From: Celeribacter persicus | Lineage (GTDB): Bacteria > Pseudomonadota > Alphaproteobacteria > Rhodobacterales > Rhodobacteraceae | Direction of reading: 5' to 3' | DNA: 64,000 nucleotides | Assembly (NCBI RefSeq): GCF_003050785.1 | Contig: NZ_QAOH01000001.1 | Coordinates: 186,001 to 250,000, forward strand | Shown here: positions 39,488 through 47,894 of the stretch, one piece after another | Layout of the letters: each line of letters starts with the position of its first letter | How positions within the stretch are numbered: the first letter of the stretch is position 1 | Position numbers and translations under genes: made by a program | Notes under the pieces: model-generated | Database searches by the model: none | Told to the model about the DNA's origin: nothing | What the model saw: only the letters and a program-made list of their open reading frames with translations

Positions 39488-39964
39488 ATGAGCAAACTGA
39501 TTTCCGTCAAGATCGACGAGGCGGGCCTTGCGCCGCCGACGCCCGAGATCGAGCAGGAGCGCAAGGTCGCGATTTTCGATCTTCTGGAGGACAATTCCTT
39601 CACCCTGCCCGCGCGCGACGACCGGCAGGTGCCGGAAGGACCATTCAAGCTTTTGCTCGCGATCCGCGAACGCCGTCTGGTCTTCGATCTCACCACGGAA
39701 GAGGGCGAAAAGGCGGCGGAGTTCCATCTCTCGCTCGGGCCGTTCCGACAGGTGGTGAAGGATTACTTCCAGATCTGCGAAAGCTATTTCGACGCGGTGA
39801 AGAAGATGCCGCCCTCACAGATCGAGGCCATCGACATGGCCCGGCGCGGCATTCACAACGAAGGCGCGCGGGTGTTGCAGGAGCGTCTAGAAGGCAAGGC
39901 GGAAGTCGACATAGATACGGCGCGGCGGCTGTTCACCCTGATCTGCGTGTTGCACTGGGGGTAA
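39488..39964 (+). CDS. UPF0262 family protein
   Basis: 158 residues. KLISVKIDEAGLAPPTPEIE, QERKVAIFDLLEDNSF and LLLAIRERRLVFDLTTEEGE, then HLSLGPFRQVVKDYFQICES and AIDMARRGIHNEGARVLQER match UPF0262 along its length. The family is restricted to alphaproteobacteria. Function unknown; conserved position next to hisD and a low-molecular-weight phosphatase. Confidence 0.92.
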   Translation: MSKLISVKIDEAGLAPPTPEIEQERKVAIFDLLEDNSFTLPARDDRQVPEGPFKLLLAIRERRLVFDLTTEEGEKAAEFHLSLGPFRQVVKDYFQICESYFDAVKKMPPSQIEAIDMARRGIHNEGARVLQERLEGKAEVDIDTARRLFTLICVLHWG

Positions 39965-39968
39965 GGAC

Positions 39969-40424
39969 GTGGCGGCAGATCTTCCCCATTCGGTTCTGTT
40001 CTGCTGCGACCACAACGCGGTGCGTTCGCCCATGGCCGAGGCATTGATGAAGAAATTCTTCCCCGGCGAGGTCTATGTCCAGTCGGCGGGCGTGCATTCC
40101 GATCTCGAAGTCGACGGGTTCGCTGTCGCCGTGTGCGAAGAAATGGGCGTCGAACTGCACCGCCATCAGGCGCGCTCCTTCGATGATCTCAAGGACTGGG
40201 GCGACGACATTTCTTCCTACGATCTGATTGTCGCGCTCTCCCCCGCCTCGCAACGGCAGGCGCTGGAACTGACGCGCTATTATCACCTCGACGTGGAATA
40301 CTGGCCGATCATGGACCCCACGGGCATCGGCGAGACGCGCGAGGCGAAACTCGACGCCTACCGGCAGGCCCGCGACCAGATCATCACCCGGATGCAGGCC
40401 CGCTTCGGCCCGCAAAAGTCCTGA
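39969..40424 (+). CDS. Low-molecular-weight protein tyrosine phosphatase-like / ArsC-type phosphatase
   Basis: 151 residues. The P-loop CCDHNAVRSPMAEALMKKF has the C-x5-R-S signature of LMW phosphatases (and thioredoxin-type arsenate reductases), and YWPIMDPTGIG carries the catalytic-acid DP. The start is GTG at 39969, four bases after the UPF0262 stop, with GGGGGTAAGG upstream; no better ATG exists. It would dephosphorylate phosphotyrosine on a protein partner; the target is unknown. Confidence 0.88.
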   Translation: MAADLPHSVLFCCDHNAVRSPMAEALMKKFFPGEVYVQSAGVHSDLEVDGFAVAVCEEMGVELHRHQARSFDDLKDWGDDISSYDLIVALSPASQRQALELTRYYHLDVEYWPIMDPTGIGETREAKLDAYRQARDQIITRMQARFGPQKS

Positions 40425-40457
40425 TAGCTCACCCTTAATCGTTGCAAGGATTCCCCC

Positions 40458-40871
40458 ATGACCCAACATCGCGCGGAAACACTGGCGCTTCTGACCCGCT
40501 ATTACGAAGCCTTCGCCGCACACGATCATCAGGCCATGCTCGATTGTCTGACCGAGGACGTGGAGCACCGGATCAATCAGGGACCGGTGGAGCATGGCAA
40601 GGAGGCTTTTGCCGCCTTCATGGAGGCCATGGACACGGCCTATGAGGAGGTCCTGACCGATATGGTGCTTTTCGCCAATGACGCAGGCACACATGGGGCG
40701 GCGGAGTTCCGGGTGCTTGGCAAGTATCTCAAGACCGCCGAAGGCTACCCGGAGGCGAAGGGACAGCGCTACAACCTGCCCGCCGGGGCGTTTTTCGACA
40801 TTCGCGACGGCAAGATCGCCCGTGTGTCGGTCTATTACAACGCCGAGGACTGGCTGGCGCAGGTCTCATGA
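40458..40871 (+). CDS. NTF2-like / SnoaL-like protein
   Basis: 137 residues. AETLALLTRYYEAFAAHDHQ, AMLDCLTEDVEHRINQGP, HGKEAFAAFMEAMDTAYEEV and FFDIRDGKIARVSVYYNAED are the classic SnoaL/ketosteroid-isomerase cone-fold pattern. Substrate unknown. Its TGA overlaps the ATG of the GNAT gene, so the two are coupled; this and the next two genes interrupt the usual order between the phosphatase and infA. Confidence 0.85.
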   Translation: MTQHRAETLALLTRYYEAFAAHDHQAMLDCLTEDVEHRINQGPVEHGKEAFAAFMEAMDTAYEEVLTDMVLFANDAGTHGAAEFRVLGKYLKTAEGYPEAKGQRYNLPAGAFFDIRDGKIARVSVYYNAEDWLAQVS

Positions 40872-41455
40872 GACTGACGTTTCGCACGTTGAAAGGTCCT
40901 GAGGTCGAAGCGGCGCTCGACGATCTGGCCCGGTTGCGCATCGCGGTGTTTCGCGAATGGCCCTATCTCTATGACGGCTCGCTGGACTATGAGCGCAACT
41001 ATATGGCCAGCTATGTCGGCAATGAACGCGCCGTGTTGGTCGCGGCTTTTGATGACGACCGGATCGTCGGCGCGGCTACAGGCTCGCCGCTTGCGGAACA
41101 TGCAGAGGATTTCGCCGCTGCCTTCGCCGATGTCGATCTGCCGATGGAGACCGTGTTTTACTGCGCCGAATCCGTACTTTTGCCCGCGTATCGCGGCCAT
41201 GGCGCGGGGCATGCGTTTTTCGACGCGCGGGAGACGCACGCTCGAAGCCTTGGCCTGAGCTATTCGGCCTTTTGTTCGGTGATCCGGCCCGAGGATCATC
41301 CGCTCCGCCCCAAAGATGCGCGCGGTCACGATGCATTCTGGCGCAAACGTGGGTACGCACCGATGGAAGGCGTGATCGCCACCTTCCATTGGAAAGACGT
41401 GGACGAGGCCGAAAGCTCGGAGAAACCTCTACAATTCTGGGGGAAACGCCTGTGA
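40868..41455 (+). CDS. GNAT family N-acetyltransferase
   Basis: 195 residues. Starts RLTFRTLKGPEVEAALDDLA with LRIAVFREWPYLYDGSLDYE, then AESVLLPAYRGHGAGHAFFD, which holds the acetyl-CoA binding R-x-x-G-x-G/A (RGHGAG), and GYAPMEGVIATFHWKD at the end. Acceptor unknown. ATGA overlap with the NTF2-like gene upstream and GTGA overlap with the amidase downstream imply coupled translation. Confidence 0.87.
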   Translation: MRLTFRTLKGPEVEAALDDLARLRIAVFREWPYLYDGSLDYERNYMASYVGNERAVLVAAFDDDRIVGAATGSPLAEHAEDFAAAFADVDLPMETVFYCAESVLLPAYRGHGAGHAFFDARETHARSLGLSYSAFCSVIRPEDHPLRPKDARGHDAFWRKRGYAPMEGVIATFHWKDVDEAESSEKPLQFWGKRL

Positions 41456-42321
41456 GACTGATCGCGGCGACATGGCAACCGCTGTGGCACGACCGCCCGG
41501 AGGCGTGGCTGGACCGGTATCGGGACGCTCTGGCGGAGATCGCGGCGGATCGCGACACATTGGTGGTCTTCCCGGAATATGCGGCGATTGAGGCGGCGTT
41601 TTACGGCGAGGTTTCGCTCGATGCGCGGGGCTGGATGATCCGGGGCGCGGATCATTTCGAAACCTATTGCGATGGCATCCGTCAGTTGGTGCGCGAGAGC
41701 GGCGCGACGATCCTCGGTGGCTCCGGCTTTGCCCGCAAGGACGATAAGATCGTCAACCGTGCACTGTTTTGCAGCCCCGAAGGCGAGGAATGGCTCGAAA
41801 AACTCATGCCCACGCCCTATGAGCGCGCGCTCGATATGGCTCCCGGCGCGGGGATGCCGATCCTCGACACCCGCTTCGGCAAACTGGCTGCCGTGATCTG
41901 TTACGACAGCGAATTCCCCCTGATCGCACGGCGCTACGCCGAGGCCGGGGCGGAAATCCTTTTGGTCCCGTCCTGCACCGACACGGAACAGGGGGCGAGC
42001 CGGGTGGAGATCGGATGCCGGGCGCGGGCGCTCGAAGGTCAGATGATCGTCGCCATGGCGCCTTTGGTCGGAAAGGTGCCGGGCTGTGAGGTGATCGACG
42101 TCAACCTCGGTCAGGCGCGGATTTTCTGTCCCCCGGATGGGGCCTCCCCGGAGGACGGCACATTGGCGCGCGGACAGAAAAACGCGCCCGGCTTTGCCAT
42201 TCTGAACACCCTTTCCGAGTCGCTTGCGCAGGCACGCAAAGGCACGGATGTGAGCGTTTTTGCCCACTGGCCGGAGAGTGAAACAGCGCAAAACCCGGTT
42301 TTGTTACGTAATTTCCATTAA
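41452..42321 (+). CDS. Carbon-nitrogen hydrolase (nitrilase superfamily)
   Basis: 289 residues. The Glu-Lys-Cys triad is seen in VVFPEYAAIEAAF (Glu), EEWLEKLMPTPYER (Lys) and LAAVICYDSEFPLIARRYAE (Cys). Such enzymes cleave amides or nitriles; the substrate is unknown. The start is GTG 41452, overlapping the GNAT stop (GTGA); an earlier in-frame ATG at 41272 lies inside the GNAT gene and is rejected. Together with the GNAT and NTF2-like genes it may form a small pathway. Confidence 0.88.
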   Translation: MRLIAATWQPLWHDRPEAWLDRYRDALAEIAADRDTLVVFPEYAAIEAAFYGEVSLDARGWMIRGADHFETYCDGIRQLVRESGATILGGSGFARKDDKIVNRALFCSPEGEEWLEKLMPTPYERALDMAPGAGMPILDTRFGKLAAVICYDSEFPLIARRYAEAGAEILLVPSCTDTEQGASRVEIGCRARALEGQMIVAMAPLVGKVPGCEVIDVNLGQARIFCPPDGASPEDGTLARGQKNAPGFAILNTLSESLAQARKGTDVSVFAHWPESETAQNPVLLRNFH

Positions 42322-42403
42322 AACCAGCTTGAAAACACGGCAGTAAAGGCGCATTTACCAGAGCGCCCGCAAACTGGCGGGCGAAATCAATCACGGAGTG
42401 ACC

Positions 42404-42622
42404 ATGGCCAAGGAAGAAATGCTCGAATTCCCCGGTGTCGTTAAGGAACTCCTGCCGAACGCGACATTCCTGGTCGAGCTGGAAAACGGCCATACGATCA
42501 TCGCGCACACGGCAGGCAAAATGCGCAAGAACCGCATTCGCGTTCTGGCTGGCGACAAGGTGCAGGTCGAAATGACCCCCTACGATCTGACCAAGGGTCG
42601 GATCAACTATCGCTTCCGCTGA
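42404..42622 (+). CDS. infA: Translation initiation factor IF-1
   Basis: 72 residues, normal length. [72 protein letters not shown]: the whole protein is canonical IF-1. It binds the 30S A site during initiation. The ATG at 42404 has CGGAG upstream. Confidence 0.98.
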   Translation: MAKEEMLEFPGVVKELLPNATFLVELENGHTIIAHTAGKMRKNRIRVLAGDKVQVEMTPYDLTKGRINYRFR

Positions 42623-42639
42623 ACAGCGCCCGCGATCCC

Positions 42640-43218
42640 ATGAAACTGATCCTCGGTTCAGGCAGCCCGCGCCGGAAAGAGCTTCTGGCGCAGCTTGGGC
42701 TTGTGCCCGACGAGATCCGGTCTCCTGACATTGACGAAGATCCGCAGAAGGGCGAACTGCCCCGGCCCTATTGCGCGCGTATGGCGCGTGAAAAGGTTCT
42801 AGCGGTGCCGCGTGCGGCGGACGAGGTCGTGCTTTGCGCCGACACCACCGTCGCTTTGGGTCGTCGCATCATGGGCAAGCCCGTCGATGAAAAGGAATGC
42901 GCCGAGTTTCTTCTGGCGATGGCAGGCCGTCGTCATCGGGTGATCACCGCCGTCGCCGTTGCCCATGGTGACCGGGTCTGGGAAGCGGATGTGGTCACCA
43001 CGGTGAAAATGAAGCGGCTTTCGGACATCGAACTCAACAGCTATCTCGCCTCGGGTGATTGGCGCGGCAAGGCGGGCGGTTATGGCATTCAGGGGCCTGC
43101 GGGGGCTTTTATTCCTTGGATTCAGGGTAGCTATTCCGCCGTCATGGGATTGCCCATCGCGGAGACCGCCAATCTGCTGATGGCGGCAGGCTATCCGGTT
43201 TACGGGAGAGACGCATGA
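42640..43218 (+). CDS. maf: Maf-family nucleotide pyrophosphatase
   Basis: 192 residues. [19 protein letters not shown] at the N-terminus, [33 protein letters not shown] and the C-terminal [20 protein letters not shown]. It hydrolyses non-canonical or canonical nucleoside triphosphates (dTTP/UTP or modified pyrimidines). It follows infA by 17 bases and overlaps the RNase gene (ATGA). Confidence 0.95.
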   Translation: MKLILGSGSPRRKELLAQLGLVPDEIRSPDIDEDPQKGELPRPYCARMAREKVLAVPRAADEVVLCADTTVALGRRIMGKPVDEKECAEFLLAMAGRRHRVITAVAVAHGDRVWEADVVTTVKMKRLSDIELNSYLASGDWRGKAGGYGIQGPAGAFIPWIQGSYSAVMGLPIAETANLLMAAGYPVYGRDA

Positions 43219-44255
43219 AAGGGTCAGTCATCGCACTGGGCGAGGTTCAGGGCAAACGCGCCGCAGCGTGGATCGTCGACGGACGGCTCGAAGATTTCCT
43301 GATTGACGCGGGCGAGGACGCCCCCCCTGCCCCCGGCTCGATCTTTCGCGCCAGGGGCGGACGGAGCCTCAAGGGCATGGGCGGCGCGCTGCTCGATCTG
43401 CCCGATGGCGAGAAGGCCTATCTGCGCGGCAACAAGGGCCTGAAACCCGGCGCGCCGATGCTGGTGCAGGTCACCCATATCGCCGAGGAAGGCAAGGCCG
43501 TCCCTGTCACCACGCGGCTCCTGTTCAAATCGAAATACGCCATTGTGACACCCGATGCGCCGGGGCTGAACATTTCCCGGCAGATTACTGAGGATGAGCA
43601 TCTGATGCGGCTCCACGATCTTGCCTCCGAGGGCATGGAGGGCGCGGACGAGGCCATGGGGCTGATCCTGCGTTCTGCCTGTGAGAGCGCAGCGTCCGAG
43701 GCTATCGCAGAAGACATCGCCGCCATGCGCGAGCTGGCCGAGGCGGTTCTGGCCGATGAAGCCGGAGAGCCGGAATTGCTGGTCGCGGGCGCCGATGCCT
43801 GGGAGGCCGCCTGGCGCGACTGGCCCGAAGCGGATGTCTTCGACGACAGCGAGGACGCCTTCGACAATCACGGCGTGCATGAGTTAATCGACGCGACGCT
43901 TGACGTGCGCGTGCCGTTCAAGGGCGCGGGCTATGCCTTTATCGAGCCGACCCGCGCCATGGTGGCGGTGGACGTGAACACCGGCGGCGATTTCTCCCCG
44001 GCGGCGGGGCTCAAGGCCAATATCGCCCTCGCGCGCGACCTGCCCCGTCAATTGCGCGTCCGGGGCCTCGCCGGACAGATCACCATCGAGCTGGCCCCTA
44101 TGGCGAAAAAAGACCGTCGCCAGTTCGAACAGAGCCTCAAGGCCGCGTTTAAATCCGAAGGCAATGACACGGTGCTCGCCGGTTGGACGCCGCTCGGCAA
44201 TTTCGAAATCCAGAAGAAACGTACCCGTATGCCGATTGCGGAGCTGATCTCATGA
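43215..44255 (+). CDS. rng: Short RNase E/G-type ribonuclease
   Basis: 346 residues, shorter than E. coli RNase G (489) because the C-terminal zinc-link/small domain is absent. S1-like N-terminal region, then [20 protein letters not shown], where Asp253 matches RNase E Asp303. The second metal ligand (Asp346 in VIDFIDM) is replaced by Glu292 (ITIELAPM). This short form is common beside maf and yacG in Rhodobacterales. It should cut single-stranded RNA, but the altered site makes activity uncertain. Overlaps maf and yacG by ATGA. Confidence 0.85.
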   Translation: MKGSVIALGEVQGKRAAAWIVDGRLEDFLIDAGEDAPPAPGSIFRARGGRSLKGMGGALLDLPDGEKAYLRGNKGLKPGAPMLVQVTHIAEEGKAVPVTTRLLFKSKYAIVTPDAPGLNISRQITEDEHLMRLHDLASEGMEGADEAMGLILRSACESAASEAIAEDIAAMRELAEAVLADEAGEPELLVAGADAWEAAWRDWPEADVFDDSEDAFDNHGVHELIDATLDVRVPFKGAGYAFIEPTRAMVAVDVNTGGDFSPAAGLKANIALARDLPRQLRVRGLAGQITIELAPMAKKDRRQFEQSLKAAFKSEGNDTVLAGWTPLGNFEIQKKRTRMPIAELIS

Positions 44256-44458
44256 GCTGCCCGATCTGTGGTGCGGAAAGCGTTCAGAAATACCGTCCAT
44301 TCTGTTCGAAACGCTGCGCCGACATCGACCTTGCGAAATGGATGAACGGCTCTTACGCTGTCCCGTCGATGCGCGAAGAGGACCCGGAGGAGATCGCCGA
44401 AGCACTGGAAGAGGCCCTGCGCGAGGAGTTCGGGAACGAGGCGAAAAAACCTCATTGA
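44252..44458 (+). CDS. yacG: DNA gyrase inhibitor YacG
   Basis: 68 residues. Zinc Cys in [10 protein letters not shown] and PFCSKRCADIDLAKWMNGSY, the usual CPxC...CxxxC arrangement of YacG, followed by an acidic C-terminal helix. E. coli YacG binds GyrB and blocks gyrase binding to DNA. Its ATG overlaps the ribonuclease stop. It ends the housekeeping run just before tRNA-Phe. Confidence 0.93.
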   Translation: MSCPICGAESVQKYRPFCSKRCADIDLAKWMNGSYAVPSMREEDPEEIAEALEEALREEFGNEAKKPH

Positions 44459-44536
44459 AGAGGCGATTTTCCTCTGGACACTCCCCGAACCGCCGACTAG
44501 AAACCCGCTACCCGAACGAGAGAGACGTTCACCCAT

Positions 44537-44611
44537 GCCCGGGTAGCTCAGGGGTAGAGCAGTGGATTGAAAATCCTCGTGTCGGTGGTTCGATTCCGCC
44601 CCCGGGCACCA
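44537..44611 (+). tRNA. tRNA-Phe (anticodon GAA)
   Basis: 75-nt cloverleaf with encoded CCA: acceptor GCCCGGG/CCCGGGC, D arm GCTC/GAGC, anticodon loop TTGAAAA giving GAA, T arm GGTGG-TTCGATT-CCGCC. It borders the mobile-element scar, consistent with use as an integration site. Confidence 0.97.
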
Positions 44612-44699
44612 TTTAACTTCGGTTAAAGCCTTATTATCCAGAGAATACATGACTTTAGGAAGTGCTCGTGGTACACAAGAAAGTACACGGGAACTACAC

Positions 44700-44957
44700 A
44701 TGGGCTTGGTATTGAAGTACGCTCAACGGACAAAGAAAGGGGCTTGGCGGTATAGAAGGCGAGTACCCGATGATTTGCGCCCGATACTTGGCAAAGCTGA
44801 AATCACTAAAGTTCTGGAAGATTCCGAAAAGGAAGCCCTGAAAGCCTACCCTTCTGTGCATCAGGCTTGGTATTCTTGTGGGGCAAGAGGACGCCATGAG
44901 CGCCGGACGCTGCAATCGCACCAAGATATTTGCACGTGCCGAAGATTCTTGGCCTGA
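44700..44957 (+). pseudogene. Truncated tyrosine recombinase/integrase (N-terminal stub)
   Basis: The first 55 codons read MGLVLKYAQRTKKGAWRYRR then RVPDDLRPILGKAEITKVLE and DSEKEALKAYPSVHQ. This is the N-terminal DUF6538-type segment of phage/island tyrosine recombinases, which normally continues for some 350-400 more residues. After about 44864 the frame loses similarity and stops at 44957. No catalytic domain exists downstream. Position 89 bases after tRNA-Phe fits an integrase of an element that used this tRNA. Confidence 0.65.
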
Positions 44958-45030
44958 CGACCCGATCGGGCGCGGTTCGGTCAAGCCATGTGGTCAACAT
45001 GCATACGTTGCCCTTATCAATGCTCGTGCT

Positions 45031-45120
45031 GCCACCCAGATCATATTCTGGATCAAACCAGATCGACAAAGACCCACGTTTAATATTCCACCACCGTGTG
45101 GACCGACTTGCCTTCGGACA
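45031..45120 (-). pseudogene. IS5-type transposase fragment
   Basis: Minus-strand frame reads KASRSTRWWNIKRGSLSIWF then DPEYDLGG, which aligns with the N-terminus of IS5-family transposases (typically ...TNW..YN..L..RGSL.IW.D...). The similarity stops abruptly after about 30 codons at 45031, there is no upstream start codon in frame (TAA immediately before), and the rest of the transposase is missing. It is therefore a remnant, not an intact insertion sequence. Confidence 0.55.
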
Positions 45121-45233
45121 TTAAATTAAACCCATCGTCTGAAGCAGAGGCTAACTACCACGCAGCCCGAAGAAAGGAATGCTGTGCTGCGACCAGAAGC
45201 GGCAGCCTGATATGTTCACAACAGGCGCACACC

Positions 45234-46061
45234 TCAGATCGCAGGCAACAACGTTCCCGATGCATCGCTTATGGTATTGGCAGCCCGGCTCCAGATATCC
45301 ACGCCGATCCCCTTGTGGTTCTCAGGATAAATTCCGCAGGTTTTCAGGGCAGGTTTCAAAGCTGTCGACCGGCCCAGATATTCAAACAGAATACGCGAGG
45401 CAAAGGGTTTGCGGTCGCCTGCCATGCTGACGCTCATCAAGAGCCCCGGAAGCAGGCTCAGCGCCCGGTGATCGGACGGATAGATCAACATGAAGGAATT
45501 GCTGCCGCCGACATGGCTGTCGCGCTCGACGGCATAAATACGCGACGCGTCAAGGAAAAGAAGACTCTCGACCTTGTGGATGCGGCGATTGGATCTGGGG
45601 CTGTCGATCCTGAACTGATGCTCGACTGTCTTGCCATAGGTCATCTCATGGTCCTGAAAGATCACGAAAAGCGATTTGATCAGCGCGTCCGGCCAGTCCG
45701 GCGACCGGTGATACATGAAATAATAACCGCAATAGCGCTGCAACTCACGCAATGATTGCGCCATTTCACCTCGATGCGCTCCAAAAAAACGCTGGACTGA
45801 GATTGGCACATGGTTGGTGTTGGGGCGGGCGAAGACATTGCGGGCGAACTGATCGTGGGGCAACAACAGTTCGGCTTCATCAACTCCGAAAAAATCGGCA
45901 ATCCGGTGCAGGTTGTGCAGTGACGGGTTGGACTGGCCGCTGAGATACTTGTTGAATTGCTGCCGATTGATCTTCATCCGACGACAGATATCCGCAATGG
46001 AGGGATAGCGGTTGCACATGAGCCTGAGGTTTGCGGCCAAGGGCGTGTTTTGTCCGGTCAA
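45234..46061 (-). CDS. XRE-family transcriptional regulator
   Basis: 275 residues. Helix-turn-helix at about 12-66: NLRLMCNRYPSIADICRRMK, INRQQFNKYLSGQSNPSLHN, LHRIADFFGVDEAELLLP. The remaining 200 residues form an uncharacterised effector part (RELQRYCGYYFMYHRSPDW, LDASRIYAVERDSHVGGSNS). It lies beside the M20 dipeptidase, 70 bases away, in the same direction. Its own upstream gap has a perfect 12-bp palindrome TGACGCGCGTCA, and the same half-site is repeated at the divergent dipeptidase/opp promoter, so local control of this cluster is likely. Confidence 0.85.
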   Translation of the reverse strand: MTGQNTPLAANLRLMCNRYPSIADICRRMKINRQQFNKYLSGQSNPSLHNLHRIADFFGVDEAELLLPHDQFARNVFARPNTNHVPISVQRFFGAHRGEMAQSLRELQRYCGYYFMYHRSPDWPDALIKSLFVIFQDHEMTYGKTVEHQFRIDSPRSNRRIHKVESLLFLDASRIYAVERDSHVGGSNSFMLIYPSDHRALSLLPGLLMSVSMAGDRKPFASRILFEYLGRSTALKPALKTCGIYPENHKGIGVDIWSRAANTISDASGTLLPAI

Positions 46062-46101
46062 TGCGAATACTCCTGCACTGGTGGCAGAATGCTTCGCGAT
46101 G

Positions 46102-46113
46102 TGACGCGCGTCA
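46102..46113 (-). promoter_or_regulatory. Perfect palindrome TGACGCGCGTCA upstream of the XRE regulator (candidate operator)
   Basis: 12-bp perfect dyad 40 bases upstream of the regulator's ATG. A 15-base string containing it (CGCGATGTGACGCGC, 46095-46109) recurs exactly at 47725-47739 upstream of the opp operon. Autoregulation by the XRE protein is the inference. Confidence 0.5.
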
Positions 46114-46131
46114 ATTCAACTTTCCGTCCGC

Positions 46132-47523
46132 TCACGCCCGCAACGCGGCAAGAATGCGCACCCAGGACCTGATACCCTTGTGAAAGCTGGTCAGGTCGTA
46201 TTTTTCGTTCGGACTATGGATGTTGTCATCCGCCAGAGCAAAACCGACAAAGAGCGTGTCGATCCCGAGGACAGATTTGAAATCGCCGCCAATCGGGATT
46301 GAGGTGCCATCCGGCATCAGCACGGCGGGCGTTTCCCATTCGTCCTCCAATGCCTGCCTGCATCGTGTCAGGGCATCTGAATCGATCGGCATCTCGATGG
46401 CTCTGGACGTATCGTAGCCAGTGAACTCAATCCGGCAGTCTTCGGGCATCAGCGTTGTCAGATAATCCCGGAAAGCCGCCCGGATGACATGCGGGTCCTG
46501 CCCCGGTACGAGCCGGAAGGACAATTTGGCCGAAGCCTGCGACGGGATCACGGTTTTTGCGCCCACCCCGGTGTAACCCCCCCAGATGCCGTTGACTTCG
46601 CAGGTGGGTCTGATCCAAATCTGTTCCTGTGCCGTGAACCCGACCTCACCCGCCGGACAGGACAGCCCAACCGCTGCCAGGACCTCTGCATCCGGCTGAC
46701 GCAAGGCATCCCAGGACGCGAGCGTTGCAGGCGATGGCTCTGTCACCCCGTCGTAAAAGCCGGGGATCAGGATGCACCCGCTCTCATCCCTCAGCTTTGC
46801 CAGAAGATCGGAGATGACATGGATCGGGTTACGTGCCGGTCCGCCATAGGCCCCGGAATGCAGGTCACGATTGGCGGCGATCAGGGTGAATTCCTCGCCC
46901 AGATATCCCCGCAACATCGTGGTGATGGCCGGCGTCGTCCGGTTCCACATCTCTGTGTCGCAGATCAGCGCCAGATCGGCCCCCAGCTCGGCCTTGTGCG
47001 CTTCCAGAAACGGCAACATGCTTGGACCGCCGATTTCTTCCTCGCCTTCCAGCAGAATCGAAATACGCAGAGGCAGAGAACCCGCCGCATCCCGCCAGGC
47101 CCGGCAGGCTTCGAGAAAGGTCATGAACTGCCCCTTGTCGTCAGAGGCACCACGCCCGGAGATCTGGACCCGTCCATCAGGGGCCTCGATGACACATGGC
47201 TCGAACGGCGGATGTGTCCAGAGGTCCAGCGGCTCCGCCGGTTGCACATCGTAATGACCGTAAAACAGCACATGTGGCCCTGAATCCGATCCCGCACTCA
47301 AATCGTGCCCCAGAACGATCGGCTGTCCTTCCGTTTCACAGAGCCGCGCATCGAAGCCCAGCTCACGCAGCGTCTCAAGGCACCATTGTGCCGCACGATG
47401 GCAATCGGGGGCATACGCCGGATCGGTCGAGATACTGGGGATTCGCATGACCTGCATCAGCCGGTTGAGACCCGCGGCAACGTTGTCATCTGCCTGCGCA
47501 AGAATAGATGCAATTTCGGTCAT
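46132..47523 (-). CDS. M20-family dipeptidase
   Basis: 463 residues. Metal-site blocks: VLFYGHYDVQPAEPLDLW, SGRGASDDKGQFMTFLEA, LLEGEEEIGGPSMLPF and ALICDTEMWNRTTPAITTML, and the C-terminal DGTSIPIGGDFKSVLGIDTL with a final His in DNIHSPNEKY. This is the carnosinase/Dug1-like M20 group that cleaves dipeptides. No signal peptide, so cytoplasmic. Divergent from oppABCDF with a 371-base promoter region between; co-directed with the XRE regulator downstream. Confidence 0.92.
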   Translation of the reverse strand: MTEIASILAQADDNVAAGLNRLMQVMRIPSISTDPAYAPDCHRAAQWCLETLRELGFDARLCETEGQPIVLGHDLSAGSDSGPHVLFYGHYDVQPAEPLDLWTHPPFEPCVIEAPDGRVQISGRGASDDKGQFMTFLEACRAWRDAAGSLPLRISILLEGEEEIGGPSMLPFLEAHKAELGADLALICDTEMWNRTTPAITTMLRGYLGEEFTLIAANRDLHSGAYGGPARNPIHVISDLLAKLRDESGCILIPGFYDGVTEPSPATLASWDALRQPDAEVLAAVGLSCPAGEVGFTAQEQIWIRPTCEVNGIWGGYTGVGAKTVIPSQASAKLSFRLVPGQDPHVIRAAFRDYLTTLMPEDCRIEFTGYDTSRAIEMPIDSDALTRCRQALEDEWETPAVLMPDGTSIPIGGDFKSVLGIDTLFVGFALADDNIHSPNEKYDLTSFHKGIRSWVRILAALRA

Positions 47524-47591
47524 ATGCCTTCATCCCCAATGTGATACCTCACTTTCTAAGCCGGAATATTTCTCATTGGGATTGCGCCCGG

Positions 47592-47638
47592 TGACGCGAG
47601 TTGCAGCTCTGAACAACTCACTCACGTCACTCATGACG
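47592..47638. promoter_or_regulatory. TGACGCG half-site and inverted CGTCA-N4-TGACG pair
   Basis: TGACGCG at 47592-47598, then CGTCA (47625-47629) and TGACG (47634-47638) facing each other with a four-base spacer. Nearest to the dipeptidase start (47523). Likely binding sites of the same regulator as the TGACGCGCGTCA palindrome at 46102. Confidence 0.4.
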
Positions 47639-47722
47639 GGGTTTTCCCGCCGCCACTCTCAATCGAACCGTCTCAAACGAAATCTCCATCGCCATATTTA
47701 TCGGATCAGCCATGGAAAATAT

Positions 47723-47739
47723 GACGCGATGTGACGCGC
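47723..47739. promoter_or_regulatory. Direct repeat TGACGCG-ATG... upstream of oppA
   Basis: TGACGCG at 47723-47729 and again at 47732-47738 (nine-base period, tandem). The segment 47725-47739 is identical over 15 bases to 46095-46109 next to the XRE gene. It lies about 155 bases upstream of oppA. Confidence 0.5.
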
Positions 47740-47894
47740 ATGAGATCCTAGTGGCGCAGGATTGGCACCGCTAGCGAAATTGCCAAAAGCCGTGAAGGGA
47801 AGTGAAGTTGACATAATGTCTGATGGACCAGAATCCGGGGGCAACACCCGACATCCATCCAGAACCATAACTTCTAGTTCACGGGGAATAAATA

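Larger units (their letters stand above)
44612..45233. other. Mobile-element scar downstream of tRNA-Phe
   Basis: 622 bases with no intact gene. It contains an integrase N-terminal stub on the plus strand and an IS5-type transposase stub on the minus strand, both listed separately, and noticeably more A+T than the flanking operons. No second copy of the tRNA-Phe 3' end (a right attachment site) was found by eye up to 48 kb. Confidence 0.6.
47524..47894. promoter_or_regulatory. Divergent promoter region of dipeptidase and opp operon
   Basis: 371 bases without a gene. It holds repeated TGACG(CG) elements (listed separately). A TTGACA hexamer at 47808-47813 could be the -35 of the opp promoter, though no good -10 follows at 17 bases. 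The oppA ATG at 47895 is preceded by GGGGAATAAATA. Confidence 0.5.
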
